From positions 70,848,412 through 70,912,411 of the forward strand of contig NC_092879.1 in NCBI RefSeq assembly GCF_028372415.1: a stretch of 64,000 nucleotides of DNA. Direction: 5' to 3'. This DNA comes from Notamacropus eugenii (lineage: Eukaryota; Chordata; Mammalia; Diprotodontia; Macropodidae). Under the pieces are notes generated by a model. It did not search any database and was not told the origin of the DNA. It was given only the letters and a program-made list of their open reading frames with translations. The translations under genes were made by a program, and so were the position numbers. Positions within the stretch are counted from its first letter, which is position 1. Each line of letters begins with the position of its first letter. Of the stretch, positions 23,076 through 34,302 are shown piece after piece.

Positions 23076-25904
23076 TCAGACTTGCCACTGTATACTTTGG
23101 ACAACTGGACTTGTTGAAACTACGTGCCCTGAAGGACTTAAAGCTCACAACTTCCCACCCTGTCTCTCCCTGGCACTGGACTACGAAGTGAGTACAAACT
23201 CACATGGCTCAGTGGCCCATTATATATAGCCAGCCACCTCCTTTGAGACTTCCTGTTCTTACAAGAGCTTGTCCTTGTACATAGAGTATACACAGCGAAG
23301 ATATTGATAGGAGTTCGTTCATAAACAAAGATGTCATGCAGGAGATTCTTCTAAAAATTTAGTCTTTTAAAAATTTAGACTAAAAATCATGGAAAGACTT
23401 TACCCACCACCCAACCCCCAGTGTACCATTCATAAGCTCAACCTCCCTTCTCATGCCATTCCAGAGGAATACCAAACAACTCAGAAAATAGGAAAACATG
23501 ACATGCAAGATCCTGAAATCCAGCATATGACAAGATTACCAATAAGTGACTACCTCTGCAGTCAGCAGGCCTTTCTAAATATATTCATTTTAGGCTGTCA
23601 ACTTCCTTCACTTGGCCAGCAGCTCCTTCTTTCAATGGCTGAAAAGGAAATGAAGATATCTTTTACACTAATTAGGAGAAAGGGTATCAAGAAATGAGAA
23701 AACTTCCTGCAAAGGAGTATAGCACATACACAGATGGTGATTTTACAAGGAAAAATGCCTTAAGGTCAAAGTTCCATGTCATAAGAAGAAATCTTTTCCA
23801 CTAAGAAAATCAAGGAAGGCTTTACATAATAATGCCCTAATGCCCTCAAGGCACTAGGATTACCAACAGCTTCATGATAAAGTGGGCAATTTCATAACAG
23901 CAAGGATTGGCATGGCTGCCACTATCCATTGCCCTTTTGTACCATCATCTTTATGATGAATCAGAATAACATTCCACTGCCATTTGGAATTAAAGGACTT
24001 GGGATACAGGCACTGGGAAGGATCAGAGGGCCTGGGCCTCCTGGATGTTTCTGCCTTTTTTGCCCTGGACACCGAATCTTGCTCTCTAGTCCCCTGAGCA
24101 GGGAGTGGAGCCTCCTTGTACATTCTCTGTAAAGCCTATCACTGAATAACAAGACCAAGTAGAGGAGGAGAAATTGACTTGTCCAAAGTCACCCAGGTAT
24201 TTGATGGAAGAGTCTTCGATTACAAGTTTAAATACCATTCTGACTTACTGGATTGCTTCTAGTTTGTCTTGCTATTTATAGTTAAAGGACTTGGATATGA
24301 GCTTTGGGAAGGATGAGGGGAACCTGGACCCTCTGGATAATATATACATCTTAATAAGGGTAATTTTTTTCCAAAAGGCTGCACACTAAAACCCTAACAA
24401 AGTCAAATACTGCACCCTACCTCCACCGGTCCTGGGCATTAGAGCTGATGACAAGAGTAATAAAGCAGGCAGTTGTGAAGATGCTGGCATCTCAAAGAAT
24501 AACATATCTCACTCTCAGAAGAAAGTACACAGTTGGGCTCTGCTGAGCCTTTGCACTGAAACCTAAAAAAACTGAAGATTTCAAATTTTGGCCTTCTTAT
24601 CTCATTCTTTAAGTCAGGACTAACTACTCCCTGCCCTTCCCCTGCGCCGATATGTTTGGTCGCTTTTCATCAAAGATGTGCACATCTGGGGCTCCCCATT
24701 TTCCAGGGCAGCTATGAAGTTTTCCTTAGCCTCAGGAGACCACAAAAGCCATAGCACAGAGTGGCGAAAAAAAAGCATTAAGCACCATATATACAAGGTG
24801 TGTGCCCACCTGTGAACGGAAGTCACCTATAAAAAAAGATACACAAAAGACTATGAAAATTAGTCCTTGTATTGACTTTAGAATGAAAAATATTCTGGAC
24901 CAAGTATGAATTCAAAGCACAGATTTGACATTGGAAGTAGCTAACAATTATACACTTCACCCACTTGGTAGTCTTAATCTTTTCTCCTATTTCCTTATTT
25001 ACTTTTTGACTCCTCACCCTTTGATGCCGGGTTTACACCTGGGGATGGAGGACCTCAAGGCTGTCAGCCTTCTCCCCTATGTTGGTTAACTTACTTTTCA
25101 CCAGCCCTGGTGCCTGATTCAAAGTAGCTTCTGGGGGATAAAACTGGCCCCAACTGGATTCCCCTTTCCTTCAAGTCACAGTAACCACACACTGGCCGCC
25201 CCCCCCCCCCCCCCCCCTGCCCCAACTATCTGTAATCTTTAGTAACTTTGGGCTGGGTCAGAGACAGTGCCTGCCATTTTTGCAGGCTTGAGGAATCATA
25301 GAATGGGGTGTTCTGGGCATTTTCTGCATCCTTGGGAGCCCTATTCTGGGGGGGGGTTGCTTTCTCAAGCAGATGGGAAAAAGTCTTCCTAACCCCACAC
25401 CTCTCAATACCTTCCCCCCCCCCTCCTCTGCATGTGGCAGAGCAAGGTTGAGAACTGAAGCTTGTCACAAAACAGGATACTATTGGTAGGGCAGGGTTGG
25501 GGAGTGCCTGTAAAGAAAATCCTTGAGGGAGTTCAAAAGCACCAATTCATGGAGCTCATAAGAGGAACGGTGCTAAGTGAACACTGTTAAGGCTTCAGAT
25601 TCTCTACTGTTAATTATTAAAGCTGTTAGCTTTGCTGAACTTCTTGCTTTCCAGTAGAAATAACAACACTAATCATTCTCTACCTTTGGCACATCCCTCT
25701 ATTTGGTTTTGGTGGAAAAAAAATAGTAGAACCTCAAGAAAAAAGCTGTATCTTCAGAAAAAAGCTCTGTCTTCATCTGTGTCCTGCCTATTAACAATGC
25801 AGATCTTCTTTCATGGTTCCAGATCCTGGAGCCTATTTCTCCTTTCCCCCTACACTAGGCTCCTATTTTGAGGGGCAGAAAAGTCCCAGGTCTATGTATC
25901 CAAC
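23076..25904. other. Mostly unassigned; direct 70-bp repeat and weak MIR
   Basis: Contains a diverged direct repeat (about 23985-24055 and 24275-24345, both with TTAAAGGACTTGG and CTGGGAAGGAT or TTGGGAAGGAT) and a weak antisense MIR-like piece (about 24155-24255). The rest is unassigned and no exon was recognised. Confidence 0.4.
25199..25217. repeat. Homopolymer C19
   Basis: An uninterrupted run of 19 C. Confidence 0.95.
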
Positions 25905-26860
25905 CCTAGTGTCTCTCCTGGGCTCCTCACCAACAGATTTATGGATATCCTATATAAGCACCTCCAACTCAGCATGTCCAAGAGAGAACTGGTCAATCTG
26001 GCCCTCAACCCCCTTCCCTCTTAGAGGACACCGCTCTCCTCACCATCACCTAGGCTCACAACTTTTCCCACATAACTAATCAGTTGTTAAATATTGTAGT
26101 TTCTATCTTTAGACTATCTATCCCATACAGCCTCTTCCCTTCACTCATACAACTACTACACCTTGGTATAGGCTCTCAGTCTTTCTTGCCAAGAATATTA
26201 AAATACCTACTAACTGGTCTCCCTCTCTCCCCCCTCAAGCCTCTTCACACTCCAATCCATCCTCCATTTGGCTGCCAAAGTGATTTTCTTAAAGTATATG
26301 TCATAATGTTTCACCTCTCTTCCCCCCAAAATTCCCCTCCCCACCCTAATCAATTAACTCGAATGGCTCCCTATTGCCTCAAGGTTCAAATACAAAGTCA
26401 TCTATTTCGCATTTCAAGTGCTTCCCAATCTGGCGCCTTTCCTACCTTGTCTGTCCTTCCCCCCCTTAAACCCCTCCACACAGGCTCTATATGATGCACC
26501 CTAACCCCACTGGCACACTCCATCTCTCATTCCATTCTTTTGTACTGGCTGGTCCCCATGCTTGCACTATTCCCCGTCCTCACCTCCATCTCTCAGTTTC
26601 CCTGGCTTTCTTCAGGACAGCTCAAATCTCATTTCTGTGGGAGCCCTTTCCAGGTTCCTCCAGCTGCTGGTGCCTTCCCTGCTGAGATTGCCTTTGCATG
26701 GATCTTGTACATACCTAGTTATTTTACGTGTGGTCTTCCCCCTTCGTTAGAATGGGAGCTCTTTCAGATCAGGGATTATTTTTGCTTTTCTTTGAACTGC
26801 AGCCTTTAGCTCAATGTCTAGCACATAGTAAACACTTAATAAATGCTTGTTTCCTGAGCA
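25905..26860 (+). mobile_element. L2-type LINE 3' portion
   Basis: Long sense copy: CTAACTGGTCTCCCTCTC, CACTCCAATCCATCCTCCAT, GGCTCCCTATTGCCTCAAGG, AATGGGAGCTCTTTCAGATC, then the tail CACATAGTAAACACTTAATA. It covers the 3' ORF region and UTR. The frame is broken. Confidence 0.78.
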
Positions 26861-27504
26861 AATCAAGTTTATAGCAGACTTAAGAACAGAGCAGAAACAT
26901 CAGCAAGCAGGACAGTGTTAATACCACAGTTTGGTCAGTGTGGGGATGGAACTTGAAGACTAAGCCAGATACACTGGGCCAGGCAGGACAAGCTATCAAG
27001 GAAGCACTCAGAAACAATAAGAGGAAGTCTAGACAGACTGGTAGTTGGCATGCAATAGGTGACAGGCAAGTGTCTTAGCTGATGAGCAAAACAGCATCCT
27101 AGGAGACTGGCATGCAGGCTCACTAACTAATGCAGGGATTCAAGCCTTGGGAGAGAAGGCAGAGACCCAGATGTTGAAACCATACAAAGCAAAACCTTGG
27201 TCACGGAAAAGTTCAGAGTCCGGGTATTGGAAACTTGGTACCAGATCAGAAAAGAACCAGTGGCAAGGCCAACAATGCCACTCTGCCTGAGCTAAAAATC
27301 CCAGAAATCCAGAAACTCTCCTATTTCTCCAGTCCAAGGGCCAGACTGATTCCTAGAGAGGGAGTTGAGATAGGGGGATCAAATATAATTGGCTTCAGTG
27401 GGGGAGAGGGATGCCAGAAGGGGATGCTGGAGCAGAATTTTAATTCATTCAACTCTTCAATGAACATTGTCAGTCTGTCTGCTATAAAAGCCCACCACCC
27501 CCAC
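26861..27504. other. Unassigned intergenic sequence
   Basis: No repeat or exon recognised. Confidence 0.4.
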
Positions 27505-28099
27505 TGTTGGGGGTTAAGCTCAGTTCCATGTGGACAGTCTCAGGCAGGTAAAGGTGAGGACTTCTAATCCTTAGAGTTCTCATGAGGCCCCCCAGGGAAC
27601 AGCTGGGAATTGAGGTGTGAGACTCGGGCTATCTCGTGCATTTCCGCCTCTTCCCTGTGGGAAATTTGCTGGGGAGAGCATCCCCGCCCTCGAGATTAAT
27701 CCATGGTCTGAGCACACCTATTGTTGTCTAACAGGCACGGTATTCAGGTGCAAACTATGCGGCGGGAGAGCTTAAGTAGGGTCAGGAAAGCCTGAAGGCG
27801 CTCTTAGCGCTGAGGGGCCCTTAGAGGACAGAAGGCCCCTCTTCCCTCTCTCTTCCCTCTCCCCTCTCCCACTTCCACTTCCATTCTCTTACTGTAAGAT
27901 CTTTGCCTCCTTGGGAAGAGGATTTCTCTCTCCTGAGGAAGAATTCCCCCTGCACATGTAACCAAGACCCTGAATAAAGCCTAACCCTTGTTCGACTCTG
28001 GAAAGTCTCTTCTCTCATATGTTTATCCGGTTTGGCCAGCCGAAGACCTGCAATAGGTAAGGTAAGACTCGGGTAGCCCTTAGGCCTCTAGGCCTGACA
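27505..28099 (+). mobile_element. Solo ERV LTR, copy 2
   Basis: A 595-bp homologue of the 19088 LTR: starts TGTTGGGGGTTAAGC, ends GGCCTGACA. It shares GGTCTGAGCACACC, AGGAAAGCCTGA and AATAAAGCCTA (AATAAA at 27973), and has an internal CT-rich stretch at 27838-27895. Flanks CCCCAC and CCCTAC form a 5/6-matching TSD. No internal viral genes. Confidence 0.87.
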
Positions 28100-28659
28100 C
28101 CCTACCACACCACCACACCAGGTGCTGTGTGGGCTGCCAATGAATCCACAGTGCCTGCTCTGGCAAAATTTAGTCTAGCTAGGGAGGTTACTGGGATTCC
28201 CCCTCCCCAAAACAAATGGCAGAATGCTATATGAACAAGTACCAGGTAACACAATAAACACTGGATGGCCCTTTATGTAAGGGGTCAACAGTGGGCTAGA
28301 GATTACTAAGGACAGGCTACTTAGAGGAGACTACTTAGAAAATAAAATATTATTTTAAGGCAACTTGTATCCTGAAAGTTGGCAAACTGAGAAATCTATT
28401 ATGGAGCAAGCTAGGAGGAGAACTCCACAAGGAAACATAGATCCTGAGAAATGCCCTTGGACCGTCCACCAATCTTACCTCCCTGACTATTCTGTCGATT
28501 TCCCCAGGTAGCCTGAGCCAGAACAGTAAGGGAGGCAGCATTGTTCTGCAAGAGTAAATGATAAATCCTGGTAGTGTTTAATACAGGAGGGTATGCTAAG
28601 GTCACTCGAGATAGCCTTGATCTGTTCAGGAGTCTCCTCAGGTAAGAGAGTAAAGACCA
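28100..28659. other. Unassigned intergenic sequence
   Basis: No confident repeat; CAC-rich at 28.1 kb. Confidence 0.35.
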
Positions 28660-28990
28660 GCTTCTGGGAAAAAGCTATGCATTCCAAACAACCCATATGT
28701 CCAATGACTGGGGGAATGGCTGAACAAATTGTAGTATATGAACCTAATAGAATATTATTGTGCCATAAGGAATGACAGATAGGAATAATGTAAAGAAATA
28801 TGGCACGATTTACAGGAAATGACAGTGAAGAAAGCAAAATCAAAACAATATACTGACTAGGGTGTGTAAGAAATATGTATACGTGTGTGTATACACACAC
28901 ACGTGTATATAATGTATACATGCAAAAACAATACATGGAAGAAAAAGGCATCTGAAAAGACATGGAAACAAAGGATATTATTCCGTAAGT
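28660..28990 (+). mobile_element. L1 ORF2 3' end / 3' UTR fragment
   Basis: Sense L1: GGGGGAATGGCTGAACAAAT, TAGTATATGAACCTAATAG, TATTATTGTGCCATAAGGAA, the same C-terminal ORF2 segment seen antisense in the other L1 copies. The only L1 piece I see in + orientation here. Confidence 0.72.
28876..28920. repeat. Alternating purine-pyrimidine TG/CA/TA palindrome
   Basis: GTATACGTGTGTGTATACAC followed by ACACACGTGTATATAATGTA, a self-complementary alternating tract. Confidence 0.8.
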
Positions 28991-29588
28991 TAACATATAG
29001 ATTTAAAAACCATTATTGAAATAAGATCGAGTTTCCTTGTATTATCTTTCTCACTGATATTGTTGATTACTAAGTCTAGAATAAAAAGAATGGCAGTAGT
29101 TTATTCCCATGGAATGGAGAGATGAGCAGGCAGTGTTTTCCACCGCAGGCCCTCATTAGCCACAGCGGATGAGGGGGCGCTAAGATGGCTGAAGGAGCTT
29201 GGGAGACAATCTGCTCCTTCTCTGCCAGCAACTAGAGCCATTTTTGCTCTGTGACTCCCTGCATTACTCCACAAGTAATTCCTACTGTGCTCGCAAGGGC
29301 CTTGGGTCCTTCCTGCCTTTAATATTGTCTCTCATCATTCTCTTTCCCTCTTCTGAGGTTGCTAGTTAGAAAGTACAAACATGCTATGGCTAACGTTTTT
29401 TAAATTTCTCCCAAGAAGCCTCAGAAGTGCTTTCGAAAATGAATTTCATTAGCGTCTCCTGAAACATGCCATTGAAGTTACTCCTGAGTTCGGACAACTC
29501 TGTGCTTCAGGCCAGTTGTGGAGAAAAACCAGGGGCAACTGCCACCCCCTTTTCTCTTCCCCTTTTTTATTTGGCTTTGGAAATATGT
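28991..29588. other. Unassigned, apparently unique sequence
   Basis: No repeat or exon named. Confidence 0.4.
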
Positions 29589-29716
29589 AAATATGTACCA
29601 ATCCAGAGAGCAAGCAGCCCCAAACACCTTTGAATACACACCTATCATGAATATGCCAGATACGGAGGAATTCAGGGTTGATAAAATCCTTTTGGTTGTC
29701 AGCGGCTCCAAATTAT
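29589..29716 (+). repeat. Inverted repeat, left arm
   Basis: About 128 bp, reverse-complementary to 30814-30937 with only two substitutions and two 2-nt indels that I count. Landmarks: GCAGCCCCAAACACCTTTGA, TATGCCAGATACGGAGGAAT, CCTTTTGGTTGTCAG. Confidence 0.95.
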
Positions 29717-30019
29717 CCCCTCCCAGCAAGAGCAGAGTCCCTTTTCTAATCAGCCCAGTATTAAAATTAGTTTGCGTTTTCCTAACACACAATAGCTGAA
29801 AAGCAGGAAGCCTGAGTAAGCTGGGGTAATTCATAGTCTATACCAGACCATCCCCAAAGGTGTAACCCCAGGTGGAGAACTGACAGTTCTCAAAATACGT
29901 TATTCTAGCTTTTCTTGAAGAGCCAGTGACTAAGGTGTGTGTAAGGGCACAGGAATTTGGGCTTCAGTCAGGGTGGTCATTTCTTCTGGTTTTAAAAGAA
30001 CAATTTTGCCTTCTAAAAT

Positions 30020-30245
30020 ACTGATAAGCTAGTATTTACTTTAGCACTTAAAGATAGTTTTATCTCATCTGATCCTCGCAGCAATTTTATAAGGTAGGTG
30101 CTATAGCATCGTACTACACTTTGCAGGTGGGGGAAAAAGACAGGCTGGAGAGTTCAAGGGCTCTGAGGCTCACACAGCTAATAATGTCTTGAGGCCACAT
30201 CTGAATTCGGGTTTAGTCCTGTGCTCTTTTCCACTGATCCTCTTA
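30020..30245 (-). mobile_element. MIR SINE
   Basis: CTGATCCTCGCAGCAATTTT, TTGCAGGTGGGGGAAAAAG, GGCTCACACAGCTAATAATG. It lies in the spacer of the 29.6/30.8-kb inverted repeat. Confidence 0.65.
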
Positions 30246-30444
30246 GAAGCTGCCACCGCCTGTTTGGTTTTTTTTGGGGGCAGCAACTCCTCCCCATCTA
30301 CAAACACGGTAAAGTAGTGCATTTAAGTTAAATTTTGGAATGATAGATTCTAGAACTCAGCAAATGATGATGAACAAAATGCCTTCATTGTTAATGACAA
30401 CCAGCTTGAGTTGCCTTCTTGGGATCCAGGTAAAAACAGCCAGC

Positions 30445-30660
30445 AGTCAGTTAATGATTCAGGGCTAGAGCCCAACAGAGAGTAAAAAGATGGATATATA
30501 GATTTGGGAGTCAACTGAGTATTGATGATAATTGACCCCATGGGAGGTGATGGGACTCATCAAAGGAAACAATATATTATAGGAAGACAAGAGAAGAAGG
30601 CTCAAGACAGAGCCTTAGGTGCCACTCATATTGAGGGGTAGGTGAAGAAAAATAATCAGG
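30445..30660 (+). repeat. Ancient interspersed repeat, unassigned
   Basis: GATTTGGGAGTCAACTGAG and AAGGCTCAAGACAGAGCC phrases match the distal part of the family at 39.3-40.3 kb. Confidence 0.4.
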
Positions 30661-30666
30661 ACTTGT

Positions 30667-30684
30667 AAAAAAAAAAAAAAAAAA
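30667..30684. repeat. Homopolymer A18
   Basis: An 18-base A run directly after the ancient repeat. Confidence 0.9.
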
Positions 30685-30813
30685 GGTAATAAATAGAGAT
30701 GAGTTTCACAGAAGAGAAGTGATGCTTGGCTGCTTAGTCTAGGTAACTTTCCCCAGAGAAGTGCAGGAAGAGGGAGATAAAGTAGCCCAACAGCTGGAAT
30801 GACTGATTAGCCC

Positions 30814-30937
30814 ATAATTTGGAGCCCCTGACAACCAAAAGGATTTTATCAACCCTGAATTCCTCCGTATCTGGCATATTCATGATAGGTGTGTTTTCAA
30901 AGGTGTTTGGGGCTGCTTGCTCTGGATTGGTACATTT
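30814..30937 (-). repeat. Inverted repeat, right arm
   Basis: About 124 bp, reverse complement of 29589-29716; the spacer is about 1.1 kb. Similarity stops abruptly on both sides. Confidence 0.95.
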
Positions 30938-30999
30938 GGAAAAGGACTCCAGCTTCCTTTGTTTCTCAAATTAAAACCCTGCAGACCCTAACCACTGTC

Positions 31000-32232
31000 A
31001 CACCACCCTTTGCAGAGAGATTCTGAGTAAGAGAGATGAATTATCCTAACAGTGTCAATTTCTAGGTAGAGTTAGGGGGTTAATGAGAGAAAAAAGGGAA
31101 CAGAGATGAAAAAGGGGGTTGAAAAGAGACTTGGGAGGGGAGGAGTATCAAGGAAGAATTCAAAGCACTGGCATCCTCCAGTGAGATCCCCAATATTAAT
31201 CTGTCATGGATTCAGTCGACAAGGTTCAAGGGCATTGGAGTAGGGAAAAAGTCAGATTGGTGGGGGTGACTCCAGGGTTGAAGACTAGAGGTACTCAGTA
31301 GTAGGACTGGCAGGGGAGAAGGGCAGGCAGGAAAGAATCAAGGATTAAGAATTACATAGAGTGGAATTGGTTTAGTACAGGATTAAGTCCACCAACAGTA
31401 GAAAGTGAGCAAAATGATAGAAAGCTGAAGGGTGGAGAAATAGAGGACCTGGAAGCCTCAATAAGGACAGAAAGGATTTAGGAAGAGTGTTTAAAGAAGT
31501 TTAAGAAGTGTTTAAAGGACCCGAGAGTATTATTGAAGGCAGTGTCAGACTATCCATTCCACTGCCCTGCCAACCACCCATACTCCTTCCACATGATGGC
31601 TCTTCAAAGGTGTCAAGGCAGTGACTGCGTATTTCCTTGTAGACCATCCCCCGCCCTCGCCATCCTTTGCTTCCTCCCCCCCCACACACACAGCTGCCTC
31701 TAGGTTGTCAGTTTCCCTGTTGAAATGATTTGACCAGCACTGCAAAATGTGAACGCACTCGTTGTGGCACATTAAACTTGGGCAACAGATTATGTCGTTG
31801 GCACTACTGGCTCAATAGTTTTGAAGTTCTTTCTTGAGGTTTATTCCCAACAATCCTATCTTCCTGTAAATCTTAATCTCACCTTAGGTAGCAAGCCAAA
31901 ACTGTCTCCATAGGTTGTATTATGATCGTATAAATTGAAACAGATGCTACTATAACAAAATAGAATAGCGGCAACTTTCTTCCTATTTCCAACTCACTGT
32001 CACAGGCCTAATAAGCCCATCAGAGTGGAAGGGACCTGGCAGAGTCTCATCTGACTTCCCACTTCATCCATGCAGAGTAGTTTGGTGATCTCTAGGTTCC
32101 TTCCTTATTTCGGGGATCAATTCCCCTAATTTAATTTTTTTTTCTGAGCAAGCGGGTAAGCAGCCTTCCTGTCTAAAAGATATTCCTACCAAGGAAACTA
32201 AAAGCCAGAACAAATCACAATGATTTATCATC
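31000..32232. other. Mostly unassigned
   Basis: 31.2-31.5 kb may be a further part of the ancient repeat. No exon recognised. Confidence 0.35.
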
Positions 32233-32470
32233 ATCTCAGAGTTGGGGGGGGACCTCTGTGGGAGTCTATCCAGTCCAACGTGTACTTGAACAGTAATGCC
32301 CTTCTCAATATCCCCACCAAGTAGTTTGCCTGACCTCTATTTGCAGACCTCCTGTTGATAAAGAATTTACCACTTGCTGAGGCAGCTCATTCACCTTTTA
32401 CACAGGTCTAATTATTAGGAAGTTCATCCTTATGTTAACCTGAAGCTTGCTTCCTGACAAACTTCCAAAC
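32233..32470 (-). mobile_element. L3/CR1 LINE 3' end
   Basis: TCTCAGAGTTGGGGGGGGAC, GAGTCTATCCAGTCCAACG, GGCAGCTCATTCACCTTTT, TTAGGAAGTTCATCCTTATG. Confidence 0.7.
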
Positions 32471-32499
32471 ATTTTTTAGGTAGTTTCTTCACTAAAAAC

Positions 32500-33495
32500 A
32501 TTAAGAAGCTGGGTTAGCCAAACAAGAGGAGCAGCATGAGAGGTGAAGGGACAGACCTCTACAGAGGCTGCCAACCAAGATGGACCTCTGGGGGCTAGAG
32601 GTGGCATCACTCTCAGGCAGACGTTGTGCCTGAACCCAGATGGATGGGAGGGAGGGCTGGTCCTGACTCACAGGCACAGAGAGCTTGGACTGTTGGTAGA
32701 AGCAGGAAGATATTCAGGAAGAGGAGTTAACTTCTTTTAGAGCTTGGCCCTGCTTGAGTGGGGCTGAACTCTGTCACAAACTTGGATGGTTTGTACTTTG
32801 ATTAAGCCCTATACCCGGAGTAGCTTTATATGCCCTTGAGATAGTAACTTCTTCCCCCCTCTGCTCAGCTCTCCCAGAACATCAAAGTTGGAAGGGACCT
32901 CACGGCTATCTAGTCTGACCCTCATTCTGAACAAAGGTCTCCCCCAAGTGATCCAACCTTGCTTAATGTCCTCCAGGGATGGAGAACTCACTATACTTCT
33001 GGAAGTGGCCCATCCCAATTTTTTTTTTTTTTTACAACTCTAATTACTGGGGAAATTTTTCTTATATTATTAAATCTGCTCCTCTGCCACTGGCTAATTC
33101 CCTTACTCCTTACTCCTAAGTCCTGTTGATTGCCCTTCCATGTGATTGCTATTCAAATATTATCCACCATCAATCAAGCCTTCTCTTCTCTGGGCTAAAC
33201 CACCTCCCAATTCTTTCAACTGCTCCTCAGATGGCATGGTGTCAAATTCCCTTCACCATCCTTGCCTGCCGCTGTCCTCTGGAAAGGTTCCCATCTTGCC
33301 AATCTCTCTTAAAATGTTGCACCCCACACTGATCATAATGCTCCAGATGTGAGTGGGTCAACCAGAACAGAATACAGCAGGGCTACTTGCCTTCATTTTG
33401 GATACTCTGCTTCATTGCAGTCTAAGATCACATTAGCATTTTTGGCTGTCCTTTAGATGGGCAGCCACATCCTGGCTTGAACTGCATCTAGAGAA
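32500..33495 (-). mobile_element. LTR-like + L3/CR1 composite, copy 2
   Basis: About 32870-33495 is a long antisense L3/CR1: AAAGTTGGAAGGGACCTCAC, CCTCCAGGGATGGAGAACTC, CTTCTCTTCTCTGGGCTAAA, CCAGATGTGAGTGGGTCAAC. The left flank (GGATGGTTTGTACTTTGATT at about 32785) recurs at 16.48 kb in the same position relative to L3. Confidence 0.65.
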
Positions 33496-33603
33496 GAGGG
33501 GCAGGAGAACATCCTTGAAGTCTGAATTTTAAAAAGATTCAGTTTAAAATACATCGTTTGGCACTCTTAACTTTTAAGGCAGGGGTCACTGAAATGTCTT
33601 CCT

Positions 33604-33890
33604 TTCGGGCTCTTTCTGCTAGCCTCCCATTTCAATACTGGCGTGGCCTCAGGTCTCTCTCCCCTTTCTAATCCACCCTCCACACAGCTGTCAAAAACAT
33701 CTGCCTAATGCACAGACCATATCAGTTCCCTTGGCTTTTGGGGTCTCTTCTGCTAGCCTCCCCAGTTCAATACTGGAATGGCCCCCCCCTCAGGTCTCTC
33801 TCCCCCCTTTCTAGTCCACCCTCCAAACACACTTTAGTTTTTTTGGTAGCTGTCAAAAACATCTGCCTAATGCACAATCAGACCATATTC
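33604..33890 (+). repeat. Tandem duplication inside the L2
   Basis: Unit 1 is about 33604-33725, unit 2 about 33735-33890. Both contain CTGCTAGCCTCCC, TTCAATACTGG, CAGGTCTCTCTCCCC, CTGTCAAAAACATCTGCCTA and ATGCACA. Unit 2 has about 20 extra bases. A third partial copy (CTCTTTCTGCTAGCCTCCCC, TTCAATGCTGGAATGGCCTC) is at about 34701-34746. Confidence 0.85.
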
Positions 33891-33989
33891 ACTCCCCTTG
33901 CTTAAAACACCACTACCCACTTTGTGGTTTTCTGTTGCTCCTAAGGGTAAAATATAAATTCTGCCTACCATTTACAGCCCCCTACAATA

Positions 33990-34302
33990 TATTTTCTTAA
34001 AATTAAATTTTTATTTGCTTTTAGCGCTTTACAATCACTTCCATATATCTTAGATTTTTGCCCCTCCCTCGCCCCTCCTTTTCTCCCTCCCCGAGATGGC
34101 ATACAATTTTATATAGGTGCTACACATCCGTTCCTATTAAACACATTTTCACCTCAGTCATATTGCATAGAAGAATTAGAGTGAATAGGAGAAATCATCA
34201 AAAACACAAAACACAATGCAAAAAAAAATGGTCTGCTTCATTCTGCCATCAAACTCTATAGTTCTTTCTCCGAATGTGGAAGGCATTTTCCCTGAAGTAG
34301 CT
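33990..34302 (-). mobile_element. 5'-truncated L1 nested in L2
   Basis: TTTTATTTGCTTTTAGCGC, CCGAGATGGCATACAATTTT, AAACACATTTTCACCTCAGT, ATGGTCTGCTTCATTCTGCC. Only the 3' UTR region is present. Flanks CTACAATAT and CTCCAATCT may be a decayed TSD. Confidence 0.85.

Noticed and set aside
19088-28099. A single provirus bounded by the two LTRs
   Set aside because: Each LTR has its own target-site duplication, there is no gag, pol or env sequence between them, and the 8-kb interval contains L2 and SINE copies.
28487-28996. 169-codon open frame on the minus strand
   Set aside because: Mostly the antisense of an L1 3' fragment plus a TG/CA repeat; its hydrophobic composition comes from those tracts.
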